A stretch of DNA of 64,000 nucleotides from Sphingobacterium sp. UT-1RO-CII-1 (GTDB lineage: Bacteria; Bacteroidota; Bacteroidia; Sphingobacteriales; Sphingobacteriaceae). The stretch is taken from NCBI RefSeq assembly GCF_026711005.1, contig NZ_JAPPVJ010000008.1, positions 99,802 to 163,801 of the forward strand, written 5' to 3'. The stretch's first letter is position 1. Every line of letters begins with the position of its first letter. The notes below the pieces were generated by a model. That model did no database searches. It saw only the letters and a list, made by a program, of their open reading frames with translations, and was not told the DNA's origin. A program made the translations under genes and the position numbers. Positions 28,158 to 36,524 of this stretch are shown here, piece by piece.

Positions 28158-28493
28158 TTATACAGAGAAACTTTCTCCGCATGCACAAGTCCGTGAAGCG
28201 TTTGGATTGTGAAATTCAAAACCTTTGCCAGTAAGACCATCCGAATAATCAAGTTCAGTACCTGCTAAATAAAGAAATGATTTAAGGTCAAGGCCTATTT
28301 TGATCCCTTTGTCTTCGCAGAATTGATCGCCAGCTTTTTCTTGATTATCAAAATCCAGTTTATATGAAAGCCCTGAACAACCGCCACTATCAACTGCTAC
28401 TCGAACAAAATAGCTACTATCGTAGTTCTCCTGCTGCATAATTTGTTCAATTCTTTCTTTAGCTTTATCTGTAATGGTTACTATAGTTTCCAT
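28158..28493 (-). CDS. iscA: HesB/IscA-type iron-sulfur cluster assembly protein
   Basis: A 111-residue A-type carrier that receives and hands on Fe-S clusters. The three conserved cysteines are present in GGCSGLSYKLDF and in the terminal CACGESFSV. It lies 90 bp after the cysteine desulfurase gene on the same strand, which supplies the sulfur, so the pair forms a small Fe-S module without the scaffold and ferredoxin genes of full isc operons. ErpA or SufA would be equally fitting names. Confidence 0.9.
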   Translation of the reverse strand: METIVTITDKAKERIEQIMQQENYDSSYFVRVAVDSGGCSGLSYKLDFDNQEKAGDQFCEDKGIKIGLDLKSFLYLAGTELDYSDGLTGKGFEFHNPNASRTCACGESFSV

Positions 28494-28583
28494 ATTGTAT
28501 TCTTAAAAATTATACCTGATACAAAAATCGTAAATAAAATCAGGATTGGCAACAAGCAAAGGTTGCACAAATGTAAAAATATA

Positions 28584-29756
28584 TTAATCGATAAGGCCAT
28601 CTAAAAACAACTGCCATATGGGAGAATTATTTCTAAGCACTGTAACAGCATCTATGATTTGCGAAGTAGCCATGTCTATTTGCGATTTATCATTGTATTT
28701 GCTTAAGCTTATACGGATACTCGCATAAGAGTCTTCATCGCTTAATCCCATTGCTTTTAAAACATGGGAAGGATCTAGCAAACCAGCGCTACAAGCAGAA
28801 CCAGAAGAGAGAGCGATATGTGGTAAAGAGGTCATAATTTCTGCAGACTTTAGGTGTCTGAATGAAATATAACTTGTGTTGTATAGTCTATTTCCATTTT
28901 GAGCGTGTATAATAACTTGTGGGACAGTTTCTATGATTCTTTTTTCCATATTGTCACGGAGTTCTCGTAATTGCTTTTGTGGGCGTACTATTTCGATAGC
29001 TTTGCCACAACCTACAATATTAGGAGTATTTAAGGTTCCCGCCCTAAAGCCTTTTTCTTGGCTTCCGCCACTTATCAGAGATGGAATTTGAATAGGTTTT
29101 CTTTTACGGCGTATATATAATGCACCGATACCTTTTGGACCATGAAGTTTATGCGCACTAAAAGTTAAGATATCTATAGGGATATCTTGCAAGTTTATAT
29201 CCTGTTTCCCGATAAGTTGAGTAGCATCACAAAAGTAAAGCGTGTCTTTTTCTTGACATATACTAGCAATTTTTTCTATTGGGTGTATGAGACCTGTCTC
29301 ATTATTGGCAGCCATGAGACAAACTAAGATTGTGTCCTGTCGGATTGTATCTTTTAATTCATTTAAATCAATTTCTCCATCTTTATTTACGGATAAATAT
29401 GTTACTTCAACACCTTTTTTAGTTAAGTATTCACAGGTTTGCAAAACAGCTGTATGTTCTGTTTTGGCTGTAATAATATGTTTTCCTTTTCGGGAATAAG
29501 TTTCTACTGTACCTCGGAGAACAGTATTAATACTTTCTGTAGCACCTGTGTTAAAAAAAATTTCTTTCGCTGAAACTTGTAGCGAATTTGCAACTTGCTC
29601 TCTAGCTTGCTCAACAGCTTCACTGGCAATACGGCCCAATCGATATTGTACACTTGCTGGATTGCCATAAAGCTCTTGAAGATAAGGGAGCATGGCTTCC
29701 AAAACTTTGTCGTCGATTTTGGTGGTTGCATTATTGTCTAAATATATATCAGGCAT
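28584..29756 (-). CDS. iscS: Cysteine desulfurase (NifS/IscS family)
   Basis: A PLP enzyme of 390 residues that removes sulfur from cysteine for Fe-S clusters and tRNA thiolation. Seen are the N-terminal YLDNNATTKID, the substrate-binding TKTEHTAVL, the PLP lysine in FSAHKLHGPKG and the active-site cysteine loop SSGSACSAGLLDPSHVL. The loop length fits group I (IscS/NifS) enzymes. It diverges from an mscS gene with only 71 bp between the starts and precedes iscA. Confidence 0.93.
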   Translation of the reverse strand: MPDIYLDNNATTKIDDKVLEAMLPYLQELYGNPASVQYRLGRIASEAVEQAREQVANSLQVSAKEIFFNTGATESINTVLRGTVETYSRKGKHIITAKTEHTAVLQTCEYLTKKGVEVTYLSVNKDGEIDLNELKDTIRQDTILVCLMAANNETGLIHPIEKIASICQEKDTLYFCDATQLIGKQDINLQDIPIDILTFSAHKLHGPKGIGALYIRRKRKPIQIPSLISGGSQEKGFRAGTLNTPNIVGCGKAIEIVRPQKQLRELRDNMEKRIIETVPQVIIHAQNGNRLYNTSYISFRHLKSAEIMTSLPHIALSSGSACSAGLLDPSHVLKAMGLSDEDSYASIRISLSKYNDKSQIDMATSQIIDAVTVLRNNSPIWQLFLDGLID

Positions 29757-29813
29757 ACGTTAAAGATATGTGATTTTTTTCATTAAAAGCAGTGCTAGAT
29801 TATTGAAAAATTG

Positions 29814-29821
29814 TATTTTTG
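29814..29821 (+). promoter_or_regulatory. mscS -7 box TATTTTTG almost on the start codon
   Basis: TATTTTTG ends 6 bases before the mscS ATG. If used, transcription would start at or within a few bases of the start codon, giving a leaderless or nearly leaderless mRNA. Confidence 0.45.
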
Positions 29822-29827
29822 TTATAT

Positions 29828-30679
29828 ATGGAAAGATTCGAAAGTAGTATAGACAAGCTAATAGACAGTCTAGTTTTACAAATTCCCCATTTAATTGCAG
29901 CTTTTGTCATACTTATAGTAGGACGTTACGTAATTCGTTTTTCGCTTAATTTGATAGAAAAACGCTTCGAAAGAAGGGATGTCGACATGTCTATTCGTAG
30001 TTTTATTAAAAGTCTAATCAAGTTTGCACTTTATTGTTTGCTAATTCTTACTGTAGCTAGTACATTAGGTATACAGACAACATCTTTTATAGCGGCTTTG
30101 TCTGCTTTTGGACTTGCTGTTGGTATGGCTTTGCAGGGAAGCTTATCTAATTTTGCAGGAGGTGTATTGATATTGATTTTTAGACCTTTTGAGGTTGGAG
30201 ACTACGTATCAAGTGACAATGGTTCGGAAGGAACTATAGAACAAATTGATATTTTATATACAACAATGGTAAATGCTGATGGTATACGTGTGTTCAGTCC
30301 AAATGGCACCTTAGCCAACTCTGTCATTAAGAATTACACTCGCATATTGTCTCGTCGTTTCCAATTTGTAGTTGGAATATCTTATGATGATAATATAAAA
30401 GATGCAAAAGATGCTATTATGCAGGTGTTAACTACTGATAAAAGAGTAGAAAAGAAACCTCTTCCTGAAGTGTTTGTAAGTGAATTGGCTGATAGCTCTG
30501 TAAACTTAACGGTTCGGGGTTGGGCGCACAAAGATAAGTTTTGGGATACTAATAACTCATTACAGGAAATGGTTAAAGTTGCGTTGGATGAAAAAGGAAT
30601 TTCTATTCCTTATCCACAAACAGAAATGCGTATCAAATCAGGTGATATAGATCGTGACAATAGAACATTAGATAGCTAA
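29828..30679 (+). CDS. mscS: MscS-family mechanosensitive channel
   Basis: A 283-residue inner-membrane channel that opens under membrane tension to release solutes after osmotic downshock. Three helices lie at about residues 15-40, 60-80 and 85-110; the pore-lining helix is ALSAFGLAVGMALQGSLSNFAGGV, rich in Gly/Ala as in E. coli MscS. The beta domain FRPFEVGDYV and a C-terminal alpha/beta domain follow. The ATG at 29828 (MERFESS) is preferred to the TTG at 29819. It converges on glpQ. Confidence 0.93.
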   Translation: MERFESSIDKLIDSLVLQIPHLIAAFVILIVGRYVIRFSLNLIEKRFERRDVDMSIRSFIKSLIKFALYCLLILTVASTLGIQTTSFIAALSAFGLAVGMALQGSLSNFAGGVLILIFRPFEVGDYVSSDNGSEGTIEQIDILYTTMVNADGIRVFSPNGTLANSVIKNYTRILSRRFQFVVGISYDDNIKDAKDAIMQVLTTDKRVEKKPLPEVFVSELADSSVNLTVRGWAHKDKFWDTNNSLQEMVKVALDEKGISIPYPQTEMRIKSGDIDRDNRTLDS

Positions 30680-30699
30680 GAATCTTGTTTGTGTATTTT

Positions 30700-30746
30700 A
30701 ATAAAAAGGCTCATTTTAGTTTATAGCTAAAATGAGCCTTTTTATT
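30700..30746. terminator. Bidirectional terminator between mscS and glpQ
   Basis: A 20-bp stem (30700-30719 with 30727-30746) and a 7-base loop, with A and T runs at opposite ends. Confidence 0.92.
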
Positions 30747-30768
30747 AAAATAGTAATGTTGTGATTAT

Positions 30769-31683
30769 CTAAAATAAATTAGGGTAATCACTTATTATAC
30801 CGTCTACTTTAAGTTGTTTTAGACGTATAATTTCATTCTTGTCGTTTACTGTCCAAGGAATTACTTTGAGACCTAATTGATGAGCTTCTTTAACAAAGTC
30901 TTTTGTCACCACCTTATAGTGCGGGCTTATGATATAGGGCTTAAAACCTAAGTCATTGATGATTTCTTTTAATGTTAATTTAGTGTCACTATCAATAAGA
31001 TAAGATGATTTAATTTGAGGGTATATTTTATAAAGGTACTGTATAGTTCGTTTGTCGAAAGATTGTATAACTGTACGTGTAGCAATTCCTTTTTCAATAA
31101 CTACCTGCATAATTAAATCTACGAAGTCTTGGGGGATGGGGTGGTGTGTATGGTCTTTTCCCTCTTGACTCTTTGTTTCAATATTATAAAACATCGGTTT
31201 CGAGCGACGTAATTGCGCATAATTTTCAGCTTCCTCAATAAGATCAGAAAGTAGAGCTATTGATGATTTTACTTTTTCCTGTTCTGGAAAAGCATCATAA
31301 TATTTACTTCCAATATCAAATTGATTTAGCTCTTCATAGTTGTAATTATAGATCAACTTTTTAGCATCTTTATTTGATAGATCTTTACCGTTATTGTAGC
31401 GCACAAATTTTGGATTGATATAATGATCATGATAGACCACAACTCTCTTGTCTTTTGTAATATGACAATCCATTTCTAGCGTAGTAACTTTTGGCAGATC
31501 AATTGCCATCTTCATGGCTCCAATAGTATTTTCAGGGTATAATCCCCGGGCACCACGGTGACCTTCATAGGAAAAGCTAGGAAAGCTGTCTTGTTCTTTA
31601 TTCATTTTATTTATCAATGCACAAGATTGAAAAGTCAGTGCTAATCCTAGCAATATTATTTGTTCTTTTCTTAAAAATGCCAT
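30769..31683 (-). CDS. glpQ: Glycerophosphodiester phosphodiesterase lipoprotein
   Basis: A 304-residue enzyme that cleaves glycerophosphodiesters to glycerol 3-phosphate and an alcohol. Catalytic and metal motifs are YEGHRGARGLYPENT, LEMDCHITKDKRVVVYHD and the final VDGIISDYPNLF. The N-terminus (LLGLALTFQSCALIN) carries a lipobox with Cys near residue 22, so the enzyme is probably an envelope lipoprotein. It is the last gene in the glpD-glpK-glpF-glpQ series, 60 bp after glpF. Confidence 0.9.
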   Translation of the reverse strand: MAFLRKEQIILLGLALTFQSCALINKMNKEQDSFPSFSYEGHRGARGLYPENTIGAMKMAIDLPKVTTLEMDCHITKDKRVVVYHDHYINPKFVRYNNGKDLSNKDAKKLIYNYNYEELNQFDIGSKYYDAFPEQEKVKSSIALLSDLIEEAENYAQLRRSKPMFYNIETKSQEGKDHTHHPIPQDFVDLIMQVVIEKGIATRTVIQSFDKRTIQYLYKIYPQIKSSYLIDSDTKLTLKEIINDLGFKPYIISPHYKVVTKDFVKEAHQLGLKVIPWTVNDKNEIIRLKQLKVDGIISDYPNLF

Positions 31684-31743
31684 TTATAGACGTTTCTTTG
31701 TGTTTTAAAAAGCTCTAGGCTAATTATCGTTTTCTTAAATATT

Positions 31744-32475
31744 TTACGAATATAAATATATATATAGTAAAGTGCTTAATAATGCACCTATTATTGGACC
31801 TAAAACAGGAATCCAGGCATAAGATAAATTAAATCCGGCTTTATTTTTAATCGGCAAAAAAGCATGTATTATACGGGGGCCTAAATCACGTGCAGGGTTG
31901 ATTGCATAGCCTGTTGTGCCTCCTAAAGATAGTCCTATTACCCAAACAAGGAAAGTCACGGGTATAGCTCCTATACTACCTAAGCCAATAGGACTGTTGT
32001 TGGTCGCGAGTTCGGCTTCTGTGAAATGAAAAATAGTAAAAATGAGAACAAAGGTTCCTATTATTTCACTGAGAATATTTCTGTAATTATTTTTTATAGC
32101 GGGTGCGGTACAAAAGACAGCTCGTTTTGTGCTGGCGTCATCAGTTCTATCAAAATGATCTTTATACATCATCCATACGAGCAGCGCCCCGATCATTGCT
32201 CCGATCATCTGTGCAGCTATATATGATAGAGCAATACTTAAAGTGATTGTCCCCTTAACTAGATTTGCGATAGTGACTGCACAATTAAGATGAGCACCAC
32301 TGTATGGACCCGCAATTGTAACACCGACAAAGACAGCTAGAGCCCAAGCTGTACAAATAACGATCCAACCCGAATTATGACCTTTGGTATCCTTAAGTAC
32401 TACGTTTGCTACTACGCCACCGCCCAGGAGAATCATTGCTCCTGTACCTATTAATTCAGCTAAAAAAGGTGTCAT
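31744..32475 (-). CDS. glpF: Glycerol uptake facilitator with a changed first NPA motif
   Basis: A 243-residue aquaglyceroporin (MIP family) with six membrane helices and two half-helices. The second selectivity motif is normal (GYAINPARDLGPR), including the Asp after NPAR that is typical for glycerol channels. The first motif reads GAHLNCAVTIA, with Cys where nearly all members have Pro. It lies 34 bp after glpK in the glp operon. Glycerol transport is expected; the effect of NCA on selectivity is unknown. Confidence 0.92.
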   Translation of the reverse strand: MTPFLAELIGTGAMILLGGGVVANVVLKDTKGHNSGWIVICTAWALAVFVGVTIAGPYSGAHLNCAVTIANLVKGTITLSIALSYIAAQMIGAMIGALLVWMMYKDHFDRTDDASTKRAVFCTAPAIKNNYRNILSEIIGTFVLIFTIFHFTEAELATNNSPIGLGSIGAIPVTFLVWVIGLSLGGTTGYAINPARDLGPRIIHAFLPIKNKAGFNLSYAWIPVLGPIIGALLSTLLYIYLYS

Positions 32476-32509
32476 GATTTATAATTTAGAGTTATATGTT
32501 TATAATATG

Positions 32510-34006
32510 TTATTTATAATTGGCCCAGAATTTCACTGTTTCTGTCGCTCTTTTCCATTCTCTTAATTGTGTTTCATACAAAGAATCACTGTTGAAAGTA
32601 AACTTTGTATTTTCACTTTGTAATGTTTTTAACTCCTCGATATCTTTCCAAAATCCTACAGCAAGCCCAGCCAAGTATGCAGCGCCCAACGCTGTTGTTT
32701 CTGTTACTGCAGGCTTTAGGACATTTGTCTGTAATATATCAGCCTGAAATTGCATAAGAAACTTGTTGTTTGTTGCACCGCCATCTACCCGCAATTCTTT
32801 TATCGTCGAATTGGAATCATTTTCCATAGCTTTTAGTATGTCGTAAGTTTGGTAAGCAATACTTTCAAGAGCAGCTCTTGCAATATGTGCATCAGTAGAC
32901 CCTCGTGATAGTCCGAGTAGAGTACCTCGGGCTTCAGGGTTCCAATGTGGCGCTCCTAATCCTGAAAAAGCAGGAACAAAATAAACGCCGTCAGTATCGC
33001 TGACTTCTAAAGCCAACTTTTCTATGTCTTCAGAATGTTTTATAACTTTTAATTCATCCCGTAACCACTGTACAACCGCTCCTGCAATAAAGATACTGCC
33101 TTCTAAAGCATATTGTACATCGTTGCCTATTTTCCAACCGATGGTCGTAACTAGTTTATTGGATGAAATAACTGGTTTATTTCCAATGTTCATGAGCATA
33201 AAGCACCCTGTACCATAAGTGTTTTTTACCATACCTTTATTCGTACATAGTTGTCCGAATAAAGCAGCCTGTTGGTCGCCGGCTATTCCTGCGATAGGTA
33301 TGGTATGACCATCGAGGGGAATGCTAGTCTCTCCGTAAACTTCAGAGCTACTAAGAACAGTAGGGAGCATCGCTTTAGGGATATCAAAAATATCCAATAG
33401 CTCCTGATCCCAATCTAAAGTATGAATATTGAAAAGCAAAGTGCGTGAGGCATTGCTAACATCAGTAATGTGCTTCTGTCCATTTGTTAATTTATAGATT
33501 AGCCAAGAGTCTACTGTTCCAAAAGCTAACTCTCCATTTTTAGCCATTTCTTTAGCCCCTTCAACGTGTGAGAGAATCCAGTTAATCTTTGAAGCAGAAA
33601 AATAAGCGTCTATTAGTAAGCCTGTTTTATCCTGAATAAGTTTGTCAAGTCCTTTTGCTGCAATGGATTTACAATAATCAGCTGTTCGCCGGTCTTGCCA
33701 AACAATCGCATTGTAAATAGGCTTGCCAGTACGTTTATTCCATACAATGGTCGTTTCTCGTTGATTGGTTATACCTATCGCTTTAATACTGTCTTGTTCA
33801 GCTTTCAATTGTGCAATTGATTCTGTAAGAACTGTTAGTTGACTAGACCATATTTCTTCAGCATCATGCTCTACCCAACCTGATTTTGGAAATATTTGTG
33901 TAAATTCTTTTTGGGCGATCTGTTTTATTTCACCTTTTTTATTAAAAATAATTGCTCTTGAGCTTGTGGTGCCTTGATCTAGAGCTAGAATAAAGTCGTT
34001 TATCAT
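32510..34006 (-). CDS. glpK: Glycerol kinase
   Basis: Phosphorylates glycerol to glycerol 3-phosphate with ATP. The 498-residue FGGY-family protein has the normal length and shows ALDQGTTSSRAIIF at the start, NQRETTIVWNKRTG, IVWQDRRT, GIAGDQQAALFGQ, the FGGY signature region TYGTGCFMLMNIG and VDGGATNNKFLMQFQADIL. It sits between glpD (35 bp upstream) and glpF and is surely co-transcribed. Confidence 0.97.
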   Translation of the reverse strand: MINDFILALDQGTTSSRAIIFNKKGEIKQIAQKEFTQIFPKSGWVEHDAEEIWSSQLTVLTESIAQLKAEQDSIKAIGITNQRETTIVWNKRTGKPIYNAIVWQDRRTADYCKSIAAKGLDKLIQDKTGLLIDAYFSASKINWILSHVEGAKEMAKNGELAFGTVDSWLIYKLTNGQKHITDVSNASRTLLFNIHTLDWDQELLDIFDIPKAMLPTVLSSSEVYGETSIPLDGHTIPIAGIAGDQQAALFGQLCTNKGMVKNTYGTGCFMLMNIGNKPVISSNKLVTTIGWKIGNDVQYALEGSIFIAGAVVQWLRDELKVIKHSEDIEKLALEVSDTDGVYFVPAFSGLGAPHWNPEARGTLLGLSRGSTDAHIARAALESIAYQTYDILKAMENDSNSTIKELRVDGGATNNKFLMQFQADILQTNVLKPAVTETTALGAAYLAGLAVGFWKDIEELKTLQSENTKFTFNSDSLYETQLREWKRATETVKFWANYK

Positions 34007-34041
34007 TTTTTATGGTTTATGCTGTTTTGCGTTATTAGATA

Positions 34042-35598
34042 TTAAATCAGATAGTTTTTTACTAAATTTTTATAAGAATCGATTTCCTGATCAATCCAAT
34101 ATTGATCTTTTCCTAATTCCGAGGCCATAATCTGTGCTACATAAGGGGCTGTTTCTAGTGAAGCTTTAGCATCTAGTAATAACAATCTCACGCGGCGAGC
34201 CAGAAAATCCTCAATATGCAGCGCCATTTCATACCTGCAAGCCCATACAATTTCTCCGACTCTAAAATCGTAATTTTCGTGTACTTTTTTAGCATAATCG
34301 GATCTACTGTTTATTAATTCCTGCAAAGGAGCATAGTCGCTGCCATACATTTGCCAATGTCCTGAGCGCTTAACAGTAGTTGAACCATGTATTGGTAATT
34401 TTGTTGTTTTACAGTTTTGTAGAGGTAATTTTGCAGTCTTAATTGCGCGATCAACCGTTTCTTCTCCCATTTTACGGTATGTGGTCCATTTTCCACCAGT
34501 TATGGTAATGAGTTGTGATTTGTTGACTATCAGTTTATGGTCTCTTGATATTTCTTTTGTGCTATTTTTATCTCCATCTGTAGGGGCTGCCAATGGTCTT
34601 AAACCAGCAAAGATGCTCAATATATCCTTCTTCGTGGGAGCTATTGTGAGATAATTCTGCGCAGTATTAAGTATAAAGTTTATTTCATCCTCAAGTGGAC
34701 GGGGCTCGATCTGATGCTCGTCCAATGGTGTATCTGTAGTTCCTAAGAGTACTTTGTCGTGCCAAGGAACCCCGAAAAGAACTCTTCCATCACTTGTTTC
34801 AGGTATCATAAGCGCATCCGTGCCTCCAAGAAACTTTTTATCTATGACAATATGTGCTCCTTGACTTGGGCGAACTAGATTTTTGTGGGTAGCGGTGTCT
34901 AATTTAAGTATATCATCTACAAAAATACCAGTTGCATTTATAATGGATTTCGCAGCTATGTCATATTCTTTTGCAGATTCACGATCTATAAAAGTTAAGC
35001 CGGTAATAACTCCTTTTTCGTTCTTAGTTATTTTAATTACCTCTGCATAATTTAGCACGATAGCTTGATGCTCAATAGCTGTTTGGGCTAAGTTAATGGC
35101 TAGGCGTGCATCGTCAAATTGACCATCGAAATATTCTATTCCTCCTTTTAGATTTTTTGATTTAGCTTGTGGAAGCTTGTGAAGAACTTCTTTTTTATTG
35201 AGCAAGGTAGATTTTCCAATTCTTAGTTTACCTGCGAGCCAATCATATATTTTTAGGCCGATAAGAAATTTATATTTATTAAAAATACTATACGAAGGAA
35301 TAACAAAACTTTGAACAAAAGAAACATGTGGCGCATTTTGAAAAATTAAACCCCGCTCTTTTAACGCAGAATAAACTAGCTTGATGTCGCCATTTGCGAG
35401 ATAGCGTACTCCCCCGTGTACTAATTTAGTACTCTTGCTGGATGTGCCTTTAGAAAAATCATACTTCTCTAATAGAATTGTTCTATAGCCTCTTGAAGCT
35501 GCATCAACAGCAATTCCTAAGCCGGTGGCTCCACCGCCAATAATGGCAATGTCCCATTGTCCCTCTGATTTAACTTTTGCTAAAGCTTCGTTTCTCAT
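34042..35598 (-). CDS. glpD: Aerobic glycerol-3-phosphate dehydrogenase (FAD, quinone)
   Basis: Oxidises glycerol 3-phosphate to dihydroxyacetone phosphate and passes electrons to quinone at the membrane. The 518-residue protein has the FAD-binding fingerprint IAIIGGGATGLGIAVDAASRGY near residue 18, GTSSKSTKLVHGGVRYL, VLLGTTDTPL, the C-terminal dehydrogenase domain (about 390-510) and the TGGKWTTYR motif. It is the first gene of the glp operon and diverges from glpR with 134 bp between the starts, where promoter and repeats overlap. Confidence 0.96.
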   Translation of the reverse strand: MRNEALAKVKSEGQWDIAIIGGGATGLGIAVDAASRGYRTILLEKYDFSKGTSSKSTKLVHGGVRYLANGDIKLVYSALKERGLIFQNAPHVSFVQSFVIPSYSIFNKYKFLIGLKIYDWLAGKLRIGKSTLLNKKEVLHKLPQAKSKNLKGGIEYFDGQFDDARLAINLAQTAIEHQAIVLNYAEVIKITKNEKGVITGLTFIDRESAKEYDIAAKSIINATGIFVDDILKLDTATHKNLVRPSQGAHIVIDKKFLGGTDALMIPETSDGRVLFGVPWHDKVLLGTTDTPLDEHQIEPRPLEDEINFILNTAQNYLTIAPTKKDILSIFAGLRPLAAPTDGDKNSTKEISRDHKLIVNKSQLITITGGKWTTYRKMGEETVDRAIKTAKLPLQNCKTTKLPIHGSTTVKRSGHWQMYGSDYAPLQELINSRSDYAKKVHENYDFRVGEIVWACRYEMALHIEDFLARRVRLLLLDAKASLETAPYVAQIMASELGKDQYWIDQEIDSYKNLVKNYLI

Positions 35599-35639
35599 TT
35601 CTTTTTGTTTTTATTTGCTTCGATTTGATAGCTGTTTAA

Positions 35640-35680
35640 CAAAAGTAGTGAAAAAACGTAATAAATCGAATGTAACGAAT
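35640..35680 (-). promoter_or_regulatory. glpD promoter overlapped by candidate GlpR repeats
   Basis: On the minus strand a TACTTTTG box (35640-35647) is preceded after 19 bp by TTCG (35667-35670) at the -33 place. That imperfect -33 element lies inside two direct repeats read on the plus strand as TCGAAT (35666-35671) and ACGAAT (35675-35680). A DeoR-type repressor bound there would block the promoter. The operator is inferred. Confidence 0.5.
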
Positions 35681-35732
35681 CTTTTATTTCCTTTATCATT
35701 GTTATGTCCTTCTATTTTTCTAATTTAGATTA

Positions 35733-36491
35733 ATGAACAATGTAGAAAGGCATCAATATATTATAAAACAAATAGATAATTTTGGTCATGTTTCAGTTAT
35801 AGAATTATGTGAGCAGCTTAAAGTATCTTCTGTAACTATTCGTAAGGACCTTCAGTTTCTTGAGGATGCCGGAATTGTTTATCGAACACATGGGGGGGCA
35901 ACTAATGTTAATCCTTATCAGAAAGATAGGTCTATTAATGAAAAAGCCAATTTACATGCTGAAGCTAAAAAGAGAATAGCAGTAGAAGCTGCTAAGATGG
36001 TTGAAGCTAATGACTCTATTATTATAGCATCAGGTACGACAACTCAATTTTTCGCTAAAGAAATTGTACCTAAAGAGCATTTAACTGTTATTACTTCAGC
36101 TATTAATGTAACCATGGAGCTTCTTAAACATGATAATATAGATATTATACAGTTGGGGGGGCCTGTGCGCAAAACGTCCTCATCTATCTTAGGACCTTAT
36201 GCAGAGTCGCAATTAGAAGATCTCTTTTGTTCTAAACTGTTTATTGGTGTAGATGGTCTTGATGCTAGTTTTGGGATTATGACCACCAATGCGCAAGAAG
36301 CTTTGCTCAACCGTAAAATGATGGAGTCTGCCCATAAAGTTATTGTATTGGCTGATTTTTCGAAGTTCGATAGAAAAAGTCTTGGTAAAATAGCTGATTT
36401 GTCTCGTGTCGACGTCATTATCAGTGATAATATCCCTCTTAAATATCAGCAATTGTTTGATAAGATGGGAATAGAGTTTAGAATTTGTTAA
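35733..36491 (+). CDS. glpR: DeoR-family regulator, probable glp repressor
   Basis: A 252-residue DeoR protein with a winged helix at 1-60 (VSVIELCEQLKVSSVTIRKDL, YRTHGGA) and a DeoR sugar-phosphate sensor domain (about 75-235; IIIASGTTTQFFAKE, FIGVDGLD). GlpR proteins bind glycerol 3-phosphate. The divergent glpDKFQ operon makes that role very likely. It is followed after 33 bp by an oxidoreductase gene on the same strand, so it may head an operon with the two genes downstream. Confidence 0.9.
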   Translation: MNNVERHQYIIKQIDNFGHVSVIELCEQLKVSSVTIRKDLQFLEDAGIVYRTHGGATNVNPYQKDRSINEKANLHAEAKKRIAVEAAKMVEANDSIIIASGTTTQFFAKEIVPKEHLTVITSAINVTMELLKHDNIDIIQLGGPVRKTSSSILGPYAESQLEDLFCSKLFIGVDGLDASFGIMTTNAQEALLNRKMMESAHKVIVLADFSKFDRKSLGKIADLSRVDVIISDNIPLKYQQLFDKMGIEFRIC

Positions 36492-36524
36492 ACGTAAATT
36501 AAATATATTATAATCAATCTAAAA

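Noticed and set aside
28158..29756. Full isc or suf operon
   Set aside because: Only the desulfurase and an A-type carrier are present; no scaffold, ferredoxin, chaperone or SufBCD genes adjoin.
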